Positions 23,222-34,053 are shown, counted from the first letter of the stretch. The stretch: DNA of 64,000 nucleotides from Ceriagrion tenellum (GCA_963169105.1 OY720644.1:2439001-2503000), one strand, 5' to 3'. Numbers and translations are program-made. The notes: generated by a model from the letters alone, not told the origin.

Positions 23222-24500
23222 TTAAATCACAGGTTTCCTAATACGGATAGGATAGCGTCTTTGATTATTCGCTGTAGCTGTAGGTGATATAGCTATTGGA
23301 GTGGGTGAATTTTGTGGATCAGAACTATGAGGAGTACTGCTACCAGGCCGGTCAGGAGTACCGCTATCTGGCCGGTCAACTGTAGGTATTGGAATTGGTA
23401 TGACTTCTGGCACTACAACAGCTGATTGCAATCCGATTAACTGGTCTATGTGCCTCTTCCAGTTGATTCCTGATTCTAATTGCACTATATAGGTTACAGG
23501 TCCTAGTCGCTTTACAATTTTGGCTTCAATCCATTTTTTTCTCCCCCTATAATCTCTTGCCAGTACTGGTTGACCTGTTACCAATTCTCTGGTTTTACTG
23601 CCTTAAGAACTAACTATCTGGGTACTTTGTCTGTCAGGTACTGTATCTTTAACCACAGGTCTTATTAAATCCAGTCTCGTCCTAAGCTGCCTTTTAAACA
23701 TTAATTTGGCAGGACTCTCATTTGTAGTGGAGTGAGTAGCATTCCGGTATGCCAATAAGAATCTACATAGAGCTATATTCACATCCTGGTTTTCCAGCAA
23801 AGCACATTCCAATCTTTTTTCAACTAACTTAACTGCATTTTCAGTTTGCCCATTTGTGCATGGATGATATGGTGGAGATAAAATGTGTTTAATGCCAATT
23901 TGCTTCAAAAATCTTGAGAATTCCTCAGAAGTAAACGGTGGTCCATTATCGCTTACAATCCGTTCTGGAATGTCAAACCGTGCAAACAGGGTTCTCAATT
24001 TTTCCACAATTCTGTTAGCCGAAGTGGAGGGTACTGGTTCCACTTCCAGCCACTTACATCTATGCATCTAACACAATTAAATATAATTAATTTTTAAATG
24101 GGCCTAAGAAATCCATATGAATTCTTTGCCATAATCTAGCGGGAAGGTCCCATGTATGCAATTTACTTTTTGGTGGATTATCTCGCAGAGCTAAGCATGT
24201 TGAGCAACTCTGCGTAATGTCCTCAATATCCTTGTCAATAGAAGGCCACCACAAATAGGATCTTGCTACCGATTTCATTTTGACAATGCCCAGGTGCCCA
24301 GCATGTAATTCTCTATCCATTGACTTCCTTAAGGACCGAGGTATGACTACTCTATCACTACTACACATCAGCACTCCCTGTTCAATGGTTAATTCATTTT
24401 GTCTTTGAATATAAGAGTTTAGGTTATATTCTATTTTTTCTAAATTATTTTTATTTGGCCACCCATTGAGCACATAACCAAAAATTTTAACTAATTCTGT
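23222..24500 (-). pseudogene. Gypsy integrase, frameshifted into pieces
   Basis: Integrase inserts the element's cDNA into the host genome. Visible parts, in minus-strand order: zinc-binding ELHAGHLGIVKMKSVARSYL followed by QSCSTCL (HHCC finger, about 24325-24200), core start RIHMDFLGPF (first catalytic Asp, near 24105), a frameshift near 24070, IVSDNGPPFTSEEF (second Asp, near 23950), HPCTNGQTENAVKLVEKRL (catalytic Glu, near 23850), a stop near 23603, then RLGPVTYIVQLESGINWKRH (near 23490), a C-terminal domain of the kind after Gypsy integrase cores, and a Ser/Pro/Thr-rich tail ending RYPIRIRKPVI. All three catalytic acids remain, but the frame is broken at least twice. Confidence 0.92.
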
Positions 24501-25487
24501 GTCTTTCTGTGTCTCAGCTCGTACCTCCTCTATGCTTAAAGGGATATCATTTTCTTCAATGCATTGCAAATATGTCCCGATATTACTTAGATTCAAATTT
24601 TGATCCAGTATACCATCAGCTGAATTTTGTATTGGCAATCGGGATAACCCATATGCATTTCCATGTGATTGAGATTTAATGTAACATATGTCGTAATCAT
24701 CTCCTGATAAAAACAAAGCGTACCTCTGTAATCGACTGGCGGCAAAAGCAGGTAAACCCTTTTTAGGTCCAAAAATAGCTACAAGAGGTTTATGATCGGT
24801 ACACAGCATAAATTTTCGGCCCCATAAATATTGATTCAGTTTTTTTACTCCAAAGACGAGGCTTTCTTATCCATTTGGGAATACATGCGTTCCGCACTAT
24901 TCAATACCCTATTAGCAAAGGATATGGGTCTCTCTACACCATTCTTCTGCACCTGACTTAGTACCGATGCAATTCCATAATGGGATGCATCACATGCTAA
25001 TTTGAGGGGTAGATCAGGGTTATAATGAGCTAAAACTTGAGCAGACACTAACTTTTCCTTAATTATTTTAAAAGACCTTTCACAAGCAGAATTCCATTTA
25101 AACTCAACATTTTTCCTAAGTAACTTATACATTGGACTAAGTATTGTAGCAACATTTGGTACAAATTTAGCATAATAATTCACTTTCCCTAAAAAAGCTT
25201 TGAGCTGCGTTACATCTCTTGGAAATTACAAAACCTAGGTACTCTAAACTATCACAAAAGAATTGACATTTATTCTTAGTTACCGTTAACCCTTTGTCAC
25301 TTAAGCATTCACAAACGTGTTTTAACCGAGCGAAGTGATCTTCTGTATTTTCACCGGTAATAATTATATCATCAAGGAAACAGGCCACTCCTTTTATCCC
25401 TTGAAGTGTCTGTTCCATGACTCTCTGAAAGATTCCCGGTGCCGAAGATATCCCAAAACAAAGACGGTTATAAGAAAACAACCCCTT
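24501..25487 (-). pseudogene. Gypsy reverse transcriptase and RNase H, N-terminally deleted
   Basis: The RT begins abruptly at GLFSYNRLCFGISSAPGIFQ. The catalytic box is ACFLDDIIITG (near 25370) and then YLGFVISK. This joins directly to RDVTQLKAFLGKVNYYAKF, skipping about 20 residues that should lie between. RNase H follows with LACDASHYGIASVLSQVQ (near 25000-24960), a frameshift near 24845-24809, then CTDHKPLVAIFGPKKGLP (near 24800) and DDYDICYIKSQSHGNAYGLS. The missing RT N-terminus and the frameshift mean no active enzyme. Confidence 0.92.
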
Positions 25488-25613
25488 CTAAGGAAGGATT
25501 AAGTACTGCTGAGAGTAAAGTGAAAGCGATGGTGGAAGCACCCAGACCAAGAGATGTAACGCAGCTCAAAGCTTTCTTAGGGAAAGTGAATTATTATGCT
25601 AAATTTGTAGCGT
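25487..25613 (+). repeat. Inverted RT segment inside the Gypsy element
   Basis: About 125 bases run opposite to the rest of the element. On the plus strand they encode SKEGLSTAESKVKAMVEAPR followed by RDVTQLKAFLGKVNYYAKFV, the RT-RNase H connection. The last part also exists in normal orientation at 25159-25229, so it forms an inverted duplicate. Its first part fills exactly the residues missing from the main RT. It sits at the junction between the gag fragment and the truncated RT. Confidence 0.9.
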
Positions 25614-25924
25614 TCTATGATAAATGATGGCTTCGGGTGAAGATGTTTTTCAATTGCGGCTACTATTTCGTTGTACGATTAAGACGCTGGCTTATCAGGC
25701 GCTATCAGGTCCTTAAGTAATGAGTACGTTTTCAACTCCATCACAGTTAGCAGTGTGCTTACTTTTTTATCGCTTTTTATGTTGTTACAGTCCACAAAAA
25801 GTTCGAAACGTTCCACGTATGACGCCCACGTTTCTCCTCCACTGTCGAACGTTCCAATCGTGCCGATTAATGTCATATTTGCGTGGGGGTAAACCATGTA
25901 CCTTACTATCTGGTGTCTCACCAC
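25613..25924 (-). pseudogene. Gypsy gag N-terminal fragment
   Basis: The segment reads MTLIGTIGTFDSGGETWASY, VERFELFVDCNNI, VSTLLTVMELKTYSLLKDLI, APDKPAS, a stop, then SYNEIVAAIEKHLHPKPSFI. This block order (FD..ETW..Y.ERFE...., TY.LL.DL..P.KP, HL.PKP) is typical of gag in Mag-type Gypsy elements. It is cut at 25613 by the inverted RT segment, so the nucleocapsid and protease are gone. Confidence 0.85.
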
Positions 25925-25967
25925 CCTTTTATCGGTTCAAAATTGCCGCGTGAATTATCGATTATCG

Positions 25968-25979
25968 TCCTCGTCGCCA
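25968..25979 (-). promoter_or_regulatory. Primer binding site of Gypsy element
   Basis: Just inside the 5' LTR the minus strand reads TGGCGACGAGGAC. TGG matches the universal CCA end of tRNA, as in primer binding sites. I did not identify the tRNA. Confidence 0.75.
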
Positions 25980-25980
25980 C

Positions 25981-26152
25981 TGTTATGTATGAACTAGAAA
26001 TACGAAATAATATACGATTGAAATGACCGTTCATCACCATTCTGGGCAACAAAGGTTGTTTATTTAAAACATCTCTATGGTCGCCACAACAGACGGGCTG
26101 GACTCTTGACCAGCGGTCCACCAATGAGTACCTTCCGTTTGAATACATAACA
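25981..26152 (-). repeat. 5' LTR of Gypsy element
   Basis: A 172-bp LTR, upstream in element orientation. An AATAAA polyadenylation-type hexamer lies on the minus strand at 26059-26064. No clear TATA box is visible. Confidence 0.95.
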
Positions 26153-26450
26153 GATAGATTTAAAATGTCATTTTTCCCGCGTACCATAAGAGAGAACAAT
26201 GGGCAGCGTAGCAAAGGGATAGGCAGGCGAAATATAGTTAGAGTAGTCTGTAGTGCATGATGCATGTAATAACAACCAATAATCCCTTTCATATTATGTA
26301 GATACTAACCACCTAGCTGCATGTGATCCTATTATCTAGCATGTCTCCATTAAATATCCTAGTTGCATGCCAATAGTGCATGTTTGGTGATCTTCACCCC
26401 CTGCCACACCCCCTCGTGGTGGCTCGCAGGGTATTACGTAGACGTAGTGC

Positions 26451-26965
26451 AAGAAATTCGCGGAAGGGATGACCTTATTGAGTGATGCTCGACGTCTGGG
26501 TGAGGCTCATCGAAGAAAACAAATGAGGCAGCTCTCTGTGGGGAAAGTCATGCTGAATTTATTCTGGAATAAGAAAGGTCCTATTCTGGGATAATAATGG
26601 TCCTGTGTTCTGGAACACTTAATGCCCCCCACGTACGAACCCCACGTACGACAGTGACTGGTGCCACCTATACCGACCTTCTCAAGAACCTTTTGAAGCC
26701 AGCGAAGGTGCTTTTCAGCTGGTTTCCGAGTACGGGTGTTTTGCATCATCATGATAACGCCCGTCCTCTTTCTGTTCGTGCAGCCATGAAAACCATCGAC
26801 AAACTTCGCTTCAAGTGCCTTCCACATCCGCCACACTCGCCAGATTTGGTACCGTATGATTTTTAAATCTTTGATCCATAACAGAAAGGCCTCGGAGGGC
26901 AGAAGTTCAAGTCTGACGAAGAGGTCCAATGGGCGGGATATTAAGAGTTGCCGCATATCATTATT
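26451..26965 (+). pseudogene. Mariner-like transposase relic
   Basis: Mariner transposases cut and paste TIR elements using a DDD/E site. Visible pieces are SVGKVMLNLFWNKKGPIL (near 26535-26590), TVTGATYTDLL (near 26652), VLHHHDNARPLSVRAAMKTI (26738-26797, the HDNARPH-type box with an aspartate) and LPHPPHSPDLVPYDF (near 26820-26866), then frameshifted remains. It starts just after the 3' end of the family A LINE. The N-terminal DNA-binding domain and TIRs were not found, and stops and shifts make it dead. Confidence 0.85.
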
Positions 26966-28264
26966 ATTAGTCTATTCGAGGTCCTTTTGGGTATTTAATT
27001 ATAGCAGCAAGACACGTGTAAACTCATAGAAGAAATGCTTATTCGTAGAAACCAGCATAATTGGTGCCGTAATGCAGGCAGACAGGTATCCTGTCGCAAT
27101 TAGGTCCATTACCGGTCAAAAAACCATGCTTACGCAGAACTTGATAGTATCTTCATATTCAGTCATCCATTGAATAAATTTCAATGCAAAAACATATTGA
27201 ATTAAATAAATTATGAAGGTATATATAACTTTAGTCAACATTTCCATTATTACTGGGTAAGATTTACTCATCCGCTAACAATTAAGTGTCGCACAACAAA
27301 TCCATTCCTTCTATTTTTATATATTCGCATTCACAATATTTCTACCATTCAATGAAAACCTAAGGATTTCCCAGTCAACTTAAAGTTGGCTAAAGCCTGT
27401 AGGGGGACTGATAGAATCTTTACATTTTAATCATTTAACCACGTATTATTATTCCAGTGAAATCGTAGAGCTATGTGACTGGCTAACTTAATGACCCAAG
27501 TTAAGAGAAGCTTAATGGCTCCTGAGAGGTCTCGAGAAAGTATTTTCTAAACTGCAAGAATGCGTTCATCATCATCATTCAATCTCAACTAGGAACTAGG
27601 TAATGTGCAAAGATACAACTCGTTTCATCCTCCTGTTGTAACTTCCCAATATATATCAGCATTTTTAATTTCAGGAAATGCAAGCTACAATGAAAGCAAA
27701 ACAAGGCGTGTTCACAATTATTCACAATTGCACGACCAAAATTTATCGTAATCGTCAAAATACGAGTTATGTATGGTCTTGATTAGGGCCGCCATTTTCT
27801 TCAGACTAGTACAAGTGTTTGGTTAGTAATACCTAAGCAACCCATCCGACTTGTAAAAGTGGTCACGTGACTTGTAACTTGTTACTCTGAGAAACAGCCC
27901 CCCCTGGTGGGTTCAAAAATCATATATGGCCGCCGAATCGACAGGTACGCTCCCATGAATCGGTGGCGGAACTAAGGATTAACGTATTTCCCTATTTGAC
28001 TCCGGCAGTGAGCACGTCTAGAACCATCAATGGTGAAATGTAGTCGAAGAATTTATTTCGACTTTCTTGAAACGTTAATTAGATGTGCACTCATAGACAC
28101 ACGATAACCACTCCAGCCACATCAAGGAGGTAAGAGAACAAAATAAAAGTGACGTTCCGCTTGATATTTTATACAAATGCCAAACATTAAATTAGGCACA
28201 GTTTAGACTATGAATATATATTATGGATTCCAAAGTTTGGACCAGCGAGGCCGCGTTCTCACTC
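26966..28264. other. Intergenic, AT-rich
   Basis: I see no gene, RNA or repeat boundary I can support in this stretch. Confidence 0.5.
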
Positions 28265-28450
28265 TGATTATCTCAAAATAGTGTTCTGGAAGGAATGGTG
28301 GATGGAAACCGCAAAAGAGGAAGAAAGAAAAGAAAGATTTTTGATGACCTGAAGGATGGAGGGAGTTACAGGGAATTGAAGAGGACAGAGCAGAGGACAG
28401 AGAGAGAGAGAGAGAGAGATGAAAGAGAGCTGCGAAAGCAGACGACCAAT
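28265..28450 (+). pseudogene. C-terminal tail of an RTE-like LINE; AG microsatellite
   Basis: Reads VLEGMVDGNRKRGRKKRKIF then DDLKDGGSYRELKRTEQRTE. The pattern GK(R)xRGRxR...DDLK....Y.ELKR is typical of the extreme C-terminus of endonuclease-RT LINEs, and the element at 49565-51356 has a related GKRGRGRKR block. An (AG)n run at about 28398-28418 has expanded within it. Only the tail remains. Confidence 0.6.
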
Positions 28451-28552
28451 ATTGATGAGTGTTGGATACCATACGAGAACACGGGGCATTGAACAAGGCA
28501 TCATGAACGCTTGAAGCTTATTCAAGACGACTTGAGTCGACCTTTAAATGAT

Positions 28553-29520
28553 CATCTACACACTACCCCGCGAACCGCCGTGCAGGTGTGTGGCAGGGGG
28601 TGTCAGATCACCAGCCGTGTAAAGATATAAGGTTTTGGGAGGCGAAATGGTGACATCTATTATGGGAGCGTATTTAGTGGAGCTCAACTTTTATTGTGGT
28701 CGCTTATTGTGCCGGGAAAACATGTGTTTTTGTACCTATCTGTTCGGCAATATCTCTCTTATTTTATCGCATCTGTCAGACCTAGAGATGTAGTGAGGCG
28801 TCATGATAATATTCTCTGTTTCGCTCTAAAACACTTCAGTTCTGAAGTTCTCATGCAACATAAGCCTAGCGTGATGCCTCGTGAAGCGAGTCTTTAGCGG
28901 CTCCCACCTCAATCCCTCTAAAAGTTGTGTGACACTATATGTTCGCTCGTAGCTGTTTTTAACGAAGCGTGCTGCTTGTATTTGTATTGTATTAATTTTT
29001 TTATTAAATATTAATGACCAGGGTCCTAATTTCTCGCTGCGTATTCGAGATGTGGCCTAACCAGAGCGAAGTAGCATCTCTCTTTGACTTTTTCATCCGA
29101 GGACTTTCGTATTATACTCTTAACAAAACTTAGTTTCTTTAATGCTGTGACACATATGGTTTGTATGTGTGTTCCCCACGATATATCGAAGTTAAGGTAA
29201 TTCCAAGAATTCTATCTGAAGACTTTATGTTTACTCCACCCACTGTATAGGCATGGCATTTGTGTGAGACGTTATGCAAGAAGAGAACTGTTGTGCATTT
29301 GCTGATATTTAATTCTAACCCCCACTCCTTGCGCCACGAATGAGCGTTGTTGAGGTCTGATGAGAGAGCTTCAAAGTCCGCGTCTGCGTTCATTTCACGG
29401 TAGATAACTGTATCGTCTGCAAATAATCTTAATTTACTGCTAACTCTAGAACTCTGGTCATTAATATAAATAATGAATGAAAGAGGGCCGATCACGCTTC
29501 CTTGAGGAACACTGGATGTG
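28553..29520 (-). mobile_element. Family B LINE, 5'-truncated
   Basis: A minus-strand copy closely similar to the first element (497-1490): the same 3' UTR, shared 3' stem-loop module near 28553-28600, RT C-terminal region and RT palm. It is truncated near 29520 just before the SGVPQGS block; PQGSVIGPLSFIIYINDQ (near 29500) and LRLFADDTVIYREMNADAD (29437-29381) are present. A deletion or frameshift near 29210 and stops further downstream make it a pseudogene. Confidence 0.88.
29139..29520 (-). pseudogene. RT palm region of family B LINE
   Basis: Holds PQGSVIGPLSFIIYIND, the catalytic LRLFADDTVIYREM, WGLELNISKCTTVLF and GGVNIKSSDRILGITLT. Relative to the copy at 1002-1484 it lacks a few residues at SSD(TVKY), followed by a frameshift. 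The upstream residues of the open frame (MKSIKLFLN) belong to flanking DNA. Confidence 0.85.
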
Positions 29521-29524
29521 TTCA

Positions 29525-31425
29525 AGAATAATTTAATCGACTTCAACAGCCTTTCACATTGTCATGCGCGCTAGCTTCAGGGCTGAGCCCGCGGAGTCAG
29601 GCGCGTGAGAATCATACAAATTTTTAAAAATTTTTGCTATAGCATTTATGTATTTCTGTTGGATATTTTTCTGGTAGTTAGGTTCGCACAGCTCATGAAA
29701 AGAAATTTTCGGCCGATTCTGGGTCGGAGTATTTCAGAAACGATATTGCACAATTTTTTCAACTTTAAAATTAAATCGAAGAAGAAATTCAATGAAAGGA
29801 GTCATTCAAAAGATTTGAAATCAGGGGCCATCTCAAATCGTCTTCATTCGTTTGGCCTTCATGCATGCTTTATACGCGTTCAACCGAAATATTATGTCAT
29901 TCCACCAAGGTTTGAAACGGTTGTGTGACCCTCAGTGCAATAGTTAGGGAACATATACTGTCAAACCCCCGGAGCATCCATCGCCTAGTCTATTGGGAAG
30001 ATGGAGTGGTAGTTGAGATGGCCACCCCAGGACAAAAAGATTTTGTATATTCTCAGTCGATTTGGCGGAGGTTTTCGATCGCCGATTCAACTAAAGCATC
30101 GTGCGGCCTCCAAAGGCTCGAATCAAAATCATCGCATACGTCGTCTGTGGTCCGGCGCGCGGGGATAGCCAGAAGCAGGCCTCTGGATTCGGTGCTCTTG
30201 AAAACTTCAGCGTCCCCTTATAAAAATAGTGCCCTTAATTGGAAGATTTACAATATATTAGGATTGCTCTATCTGTTATTCTGTTAGAGAGAGTTTCTTT
30301 AGCGACATTTTTAAATTTTCGAAAGACTTTTTCTTATTATGTTATCTGATAGTAAACAAACAATTTGATCACTTGTCGGTCTTTCTGGAAGCCTTGGATT
30401 TCAAAACGATATTCCTTATGTCCGGTTTGCATTTTTAGTGGGAAACAGATACAAAATAAGAATTAAAACCTACAATTTTTTCATATTAGGTATATATAGG
30501 TATTTTTCAAAGGATGAATGATATTCAACTAGATCACCTGGTCCGGTGCGAAATTTTCTACTGACGAATTTGATCAAATGGCCTCGCAGCCTTCCTCCGT
30601 GCACTGTGATACTGTTTAATTTGCATGTATGTGAGCAAACTTCCATCTCTTCATAATATACCATCAGAATTTTCGAAACTTCAGGTGACCATACATAGGT
30701 TGTCATAAGAAAATTTATTCTGATAAAGAAGAAAGCTGTAGAATGAAGTTTTCTTGGGTTTCCATTTGAGTGAGTCGTTCCAATTTCTCTTCACGATTCG
30801 AGGTTTGACCCGGCCCTAGCGGTGAGGAAAATCCTAATGTGCCTGTGGCCTCGATATTTCCATCATATACCTATAGTAATTGATATATAAATCGTGACGC
30901 GGGCTTTTCCCTATGCAAGACCTGCCAATCCTGAAAACAGTGGAACGTACCAGGAAAAATTGGCGCCAACACTGTGACCAATCGGAGGACACCTGAATGG
31001 TTGCGCCACTATGTGTTGTGGACACATCGAGACATAAGCCTCCCTGATAATGAGGACCGTGACGGATCTCGAAACACGAGAGAAAATTGAACGACTTTCC
31101 CTGGCGAAAACCCAATAAAAACTTCATTCAACTGATTCGCAGGGTAATAAGCACATTATTCAGAGTTTTAACGACTAATTTGAGCCAACAGTCAAGAAAT
31201 TGGAAGAGTTATCCAGATCGTTTATTGTGTATGATTAAAGACTTGGGTGAAAAACGTAATGGAAACTTTTATCATTCCAATCTGCAAATCAAAGGCGGCT
31301 CTAAGAGATACATTACAACGGAGTTGAAAGCATTTCGTTGACAGCGCTGAAGACGATGGACAAGCCTTTCATCTAAACCTCAGGTGAGATGGACAAATAG
31401 TATTGTCAGACAAATAGTATTAATA
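29525..31425. other. Intergenic, no recognised gene
   Basis: The open frames here (29605-29928, 29925-30287, 30834-31127) show no domain. A sequence at 31044-31075 superficially resembles a hammerhead core but lacks a required base. A short direct duplication (GACAAATAGTATT, twice) lies at about 31390-31420. Confidence 0.5.
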
Positions 31426-31427
31426 GT

Positions 31428-31592
31428 CTTATTATGTAGATACTAACCATCTAGCTGCATGTGACCCTGTTCTCTAGCATGTCTCCCTTAAATATCCTAC
31501 TTGCATGGCAATAGTGCATGTTTGGTGATCTTCACCCCCTGCCACACACCCTCGTGGTGGCTCGCAGGGTATTACGTAGAGGTAGATGTACG
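31428..31592 (+). mobile_element. Family A LINE, 3' UTR fragment only
   Basis: A 165-bp plus-strand piece matching the last part of the copy at 26285-26447, with the shared stem-loop (CCCTGCCACAC ... GTGGCTCGCAGGG) and GTATTACGTAGAGGTAGATG end. It is extreme 5' truncation; no coding sequence remains. Confidence 0.88.
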
Positions 31593-31918
31593 TATAATGG
31601 ACACCCGAGCGATTTAATGGCACTCGACACGAATCCAGCAACGGCCTAAGGTCCAAGAACCCAGCACCCTCGCTCCCTCAGACATCACTGAGCCTCTGGT
31701 TTATGCCTTCCACTCGGCTCCAAACCATTGAACCCCGATCCGTCCTTGGTACCAAGCTGCATATCGTGAGCCTCATAATATTAGTACCAGAGCCGCTGCG
31801 AATACGGCGGAACTCGGAGCATAGATCTCTCAAAAATAGGAATTGATCCCGCGCGGGAATTGAACCCGTGAACTCCGGTTAGCAGCCCTGTGCTTTACCC
31901 ACTAGGCCACAACGCTCC
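31593..31918 (-). mobile_element. tRNA-derived SINE (type T)
   Basis: The minus strand starts with a tRNA-like head at about 31918-31842: A-box-like TGGCCTAGTGGGTAAAG and a perfect B box GGTTCAATTCC (complement of 31857-31867). These are internal RNA polymerase III promoter boxes. The head is followed by a body of up to about 250 bases of unknown origin, and the left limit is a guess. The acceptor-stem ends do not pair as in a true tRNA and no CCA-ready end is seen, so this is a SINE or tRNA pseudogene, not a tRNA gene. Confidence 0.7.
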
Positions 31919-32374
31919 AACTAATCGTAGACTTGCCGCTGTCACAGACAGGCGTCCCCATACTTCGCCTACATTCTACGAGGAATATCAACCGGTTCCT
32001 TCACTCTATAAATATCGAATAACTCTACGCTGTTCCTGCTTGGTGCAACTGCGTAGTGGTGCCTCTATCTTAAATCAGCTGTAGCTCACTTCCAACCCCA
32101 GCTACCGTCACTGCTTCGTACTACCAGCTTGGAAATAATTCAAGAACTGTGTCTTCAAATTTTCAAACGACTAGAAAGAAAAAAAAGATTCTTGATTGCA
32201 CTTTTGCGGTTTTCATTTAATTCTACATCGCACACATTCGCTAAGTTTGACGCAAAACCGTGCGCGCAAAAAATCCCTCCAGCCACCTCCGGGAGATTTT
32301 TAAGATATGTCATTTCCGCCACAATTCGATGGATTTGGCCTCATTTTAACGGAAAAAATCTCCCTACTTCGCGT

Positions 32375-32575
32375 GAAATAAAAATAAGTCAAGTTATAGA
32401 CTTATTAGATTTATTGATTTTATTACTGAGAACTTATATGCATATTATTGCACCATTACTATATCGAAATATTCACCACGTTTCCCACAGCTGCTGAAAA
32501 TTAAACGAAAACTTCGAACATCGTCTCCAATGAGACCGAGGAAGGATCTCGCTCAAACGACGTCAAATCCGACCT
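32375..32575 (+). repeat. Unclassified dispersed repeat, copy 1
   Basis: This segment aligns by eye with 36405-36615 in the same orientation: both share AGTCAAGTTA(T/A)AGACTTATT, a TATTATTGC(A/T)CCATTA block, a CACAGCTG/TACAGCTGGTGAAA block and ATCTCGCTC. Divergence is substantial. There is no coding potential or tRNA boxes. Its class is unknown. Confidence 0.65.
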
Positions 32576-32693
32576 CCGTAAAAGAGAGGCGCACACGAGG
32601 AATGGAAATCAGGAATAGGCGACAGAACATCTTCAGAGCCGAACCGTCAGCCATGGTCTCTCCGCACGCGATAGAGAAGGTCAAGGTACGTTG

Positions 32694-33275
32694 TCATGAA
32701 CGCGTTTCAGACGAAGAGACGAGAAAGCGAGATCTTCAGCCAATCAGAAGATCGGATTTCTTCGCGTTGAGTTCGCGAATATTCACGTACAGTCGCGTCG
32801 CCCGAGTTGAAATATTTTCAACCTTCGACGCGTGGAACGCCTAGAATCACAAAATGGCTGACCGGCGAAGTGTAGGTATATACCATGGATGAAATAATCA
32901 TTTCCAAAACTCGAGTGAAGTACACGTACCTGTACAATTATAAGGACTATCGATGCAGGGATAGAAACCTTAGGGAGAAGGCCTGGAGGGAGATAGGAGT
33001 ATCCATTAGAGTAGAAGATAAGAACAACTTTTATTTCCGATGATTCTCAAAGCTTACATGTGTCGATGCATTTGTGGTAATATCATTGTGTTTTACGGAA
33101 AAAAATGGGTTGGCTCGGGGGAAAGTCCTCCGGGATAAGTACGTGAGGGACAAAAAGAAGCCCAGAGGTGGCTAAGGTTAAGCTCCTACGCGTAGGATCG
33201 CTTGCATGCGAACGGTTCACGCGAAAAAATGACTCGTCTCGCGTGCGCGTCTGACGCGTCCATGAAAACGTAGCT
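32694..33275 (+). mobile_element. MADF-TIR element, copy a (TSD TCA)
   Basis: A 582-bp element with terminal inverted repeats: left AGGTACGTTGTCATGAACGC, right (complement) AGCTACGTTTTCATGGACGC, continuing to a shared CAGACG. It is flanked by TCA at 32691-32693 and 33276-33278. It carries one two-exon gene for a MADF-type DNA-binding domain and no transposase. CpG content is high and an internal palindrome TCCTACGCGTAGGA-like sequence lies near 33185. The 3-bp duplication resembles PIF/Harbinger elements. Confidence 0.88.
32885..33175 (+). pseudogene. MADF-domain gene of TIR element, copy a
   Basis: MADF domains are Myb-like DNA-binding modules, often the second protein of Harbinger transposons. 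Exon 1 from ATG 32885 reads MDEIIISKTRVKYTYLYNYK, then AWREIGVSIRVEDKNNFYF, with a TGA at 33041-33043 if unspliced. The second half, LRDKYVRDKKKPRGG (near 33128-33172), lies after what in copy c is an intron. Here the acceptor AG has become GG (near 33098), and the conserved RWK is RGK. A polypeptide of about 75-80 residues was probably ancestral. This copy is likely inactive. Confidence 0.7.
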
Positions 33276-33278
33276 TCA

Positions 33279-34053
33279 GTCTCCGAAACTCAAAATGTTT
33301 TTCAACGGTGGAACTCTCTTCGGGAGAGGGGACCTGAGTTCTTCCCACCCCACCGAATACTCGAATACGTAGGAGTCAAACGGGCTGCCAAAATCGTCGA
33401 ATGGCAAGGTCGTCGTCGGGAGCCGACGTCCGAAGAAATGAGGGGGAGGAACAGAGCGACACGACAATAAAAAAAGCACCAAACCCTCGCACTCCCCCTC
33501 CCCTCCCCTCTCTCACACAATCCGTCTTCTTACGGCGAAGGTATAAACTATAAACAGTCTACGTGGGTCGAGTGGCAGGGAGGACGGGGATGATCCCGGA
33601 GACAGCTTAAATTCTTTTATTTTTCGGCCTTCTCAGGGTCCTTCAAGGCGAAGAGGTTCGCGGGCGAGGAAGCGGCTTATGGCCGGAAAGGGGCATTAAG
33701 CCTCATCCTGCTTTCTCCGACGACAGAACTATCGGAAGTGGTTCCGTTGGAAGTTACTAGGCGGGAAAGCTGAGAAAGGTCCTTAGGAAGTTTGGCGGGA
33801 AAGGATTGGGATGCGAATGGGGAGACGAAAATGGTGGAATGAGTAAGCGAAGCCCTTCATTCATCAGGCAACAAGAGTTGTCTGTCTGTTATGACGATAT
33901 TCGTAAATACAATGAATTGGTTGAGATTCTTACTAATAGTAATCGTCGAAGTGTATGGAAAATTGCATACTTAATGGCATTACATATTAACATATATTTG
34001 GCGTAATTATGTCTCGATGTTTATCAATTTCCCTATCATTGGATCGTTCAAAC
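33279..34053. other. Intergenic, no recognised gene
   Basis: No gene is recognised. A C-rich low-complexity run lies at about 33485-33515. Open frames at 33276-33520 (minus) and 33806-34006 (plus) have no motifs. Confidence 0.5.

Larger units (their letters stand above)
22855..26152 (-). mobile_element. Ty3/Gypsy LTR retrotransposon (Mag-like), internally rearranged
   Basis: Two LTRs of 171 and 172 bp bound the element. The ends are TGTTATGTAT and ATACATAACA, a 10-bp inverted pair. The 5-bp target duplication GATAG is at 22850-22854 and 26153-26157. Comparing the LTRs by eye I count three differences, which suggests a fairly young insertion. The internal part, read on the minus strand, has a gag fragment, part of the RT, RNase H, an integrase zinc finger, the integrase core and a C-terminal domain. 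Most of gag, the protease and the RT N-terminus are missing, and an inverted RT segment lies in their place. Gag and pol style suggest the Mag lineage; the family assignment is firmer than the lineage. Confidence 0.95.
22344..26447 (+). mobile_element. Family A LINE split by a Gypsy element
   Basis: The LINE lies at 22344-22854 and resumes at 26158-26447. Between them is the Gypsy element (22855-26152) plus its duplicated target. Joining the flanks at GATAG gives the expected family A order (NKIREID, then the CRTDR-like block, then KMSFFPRTIR), as in the copy at 16753-17792. The LINE is 5'-truncated within the RT. Its 3' end carries the shared stem-loop and GTATTACGTAGACGTAG. Confidence 0.92.

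Noticed and set aside
22855..26152. An endogenous retrovirus with an env gene
   Set aside because: After the integrase C-terminal tail there is only about 200 bases before the LTR, with no envelope-like frame.
31044..31075. Hammerhead-like string CTGATAA ... GAAAC on the plus strand
   Set aside because: The required G of CUGANGA is A here and the flanking bases cannot form helix I. At best a decayed copy.
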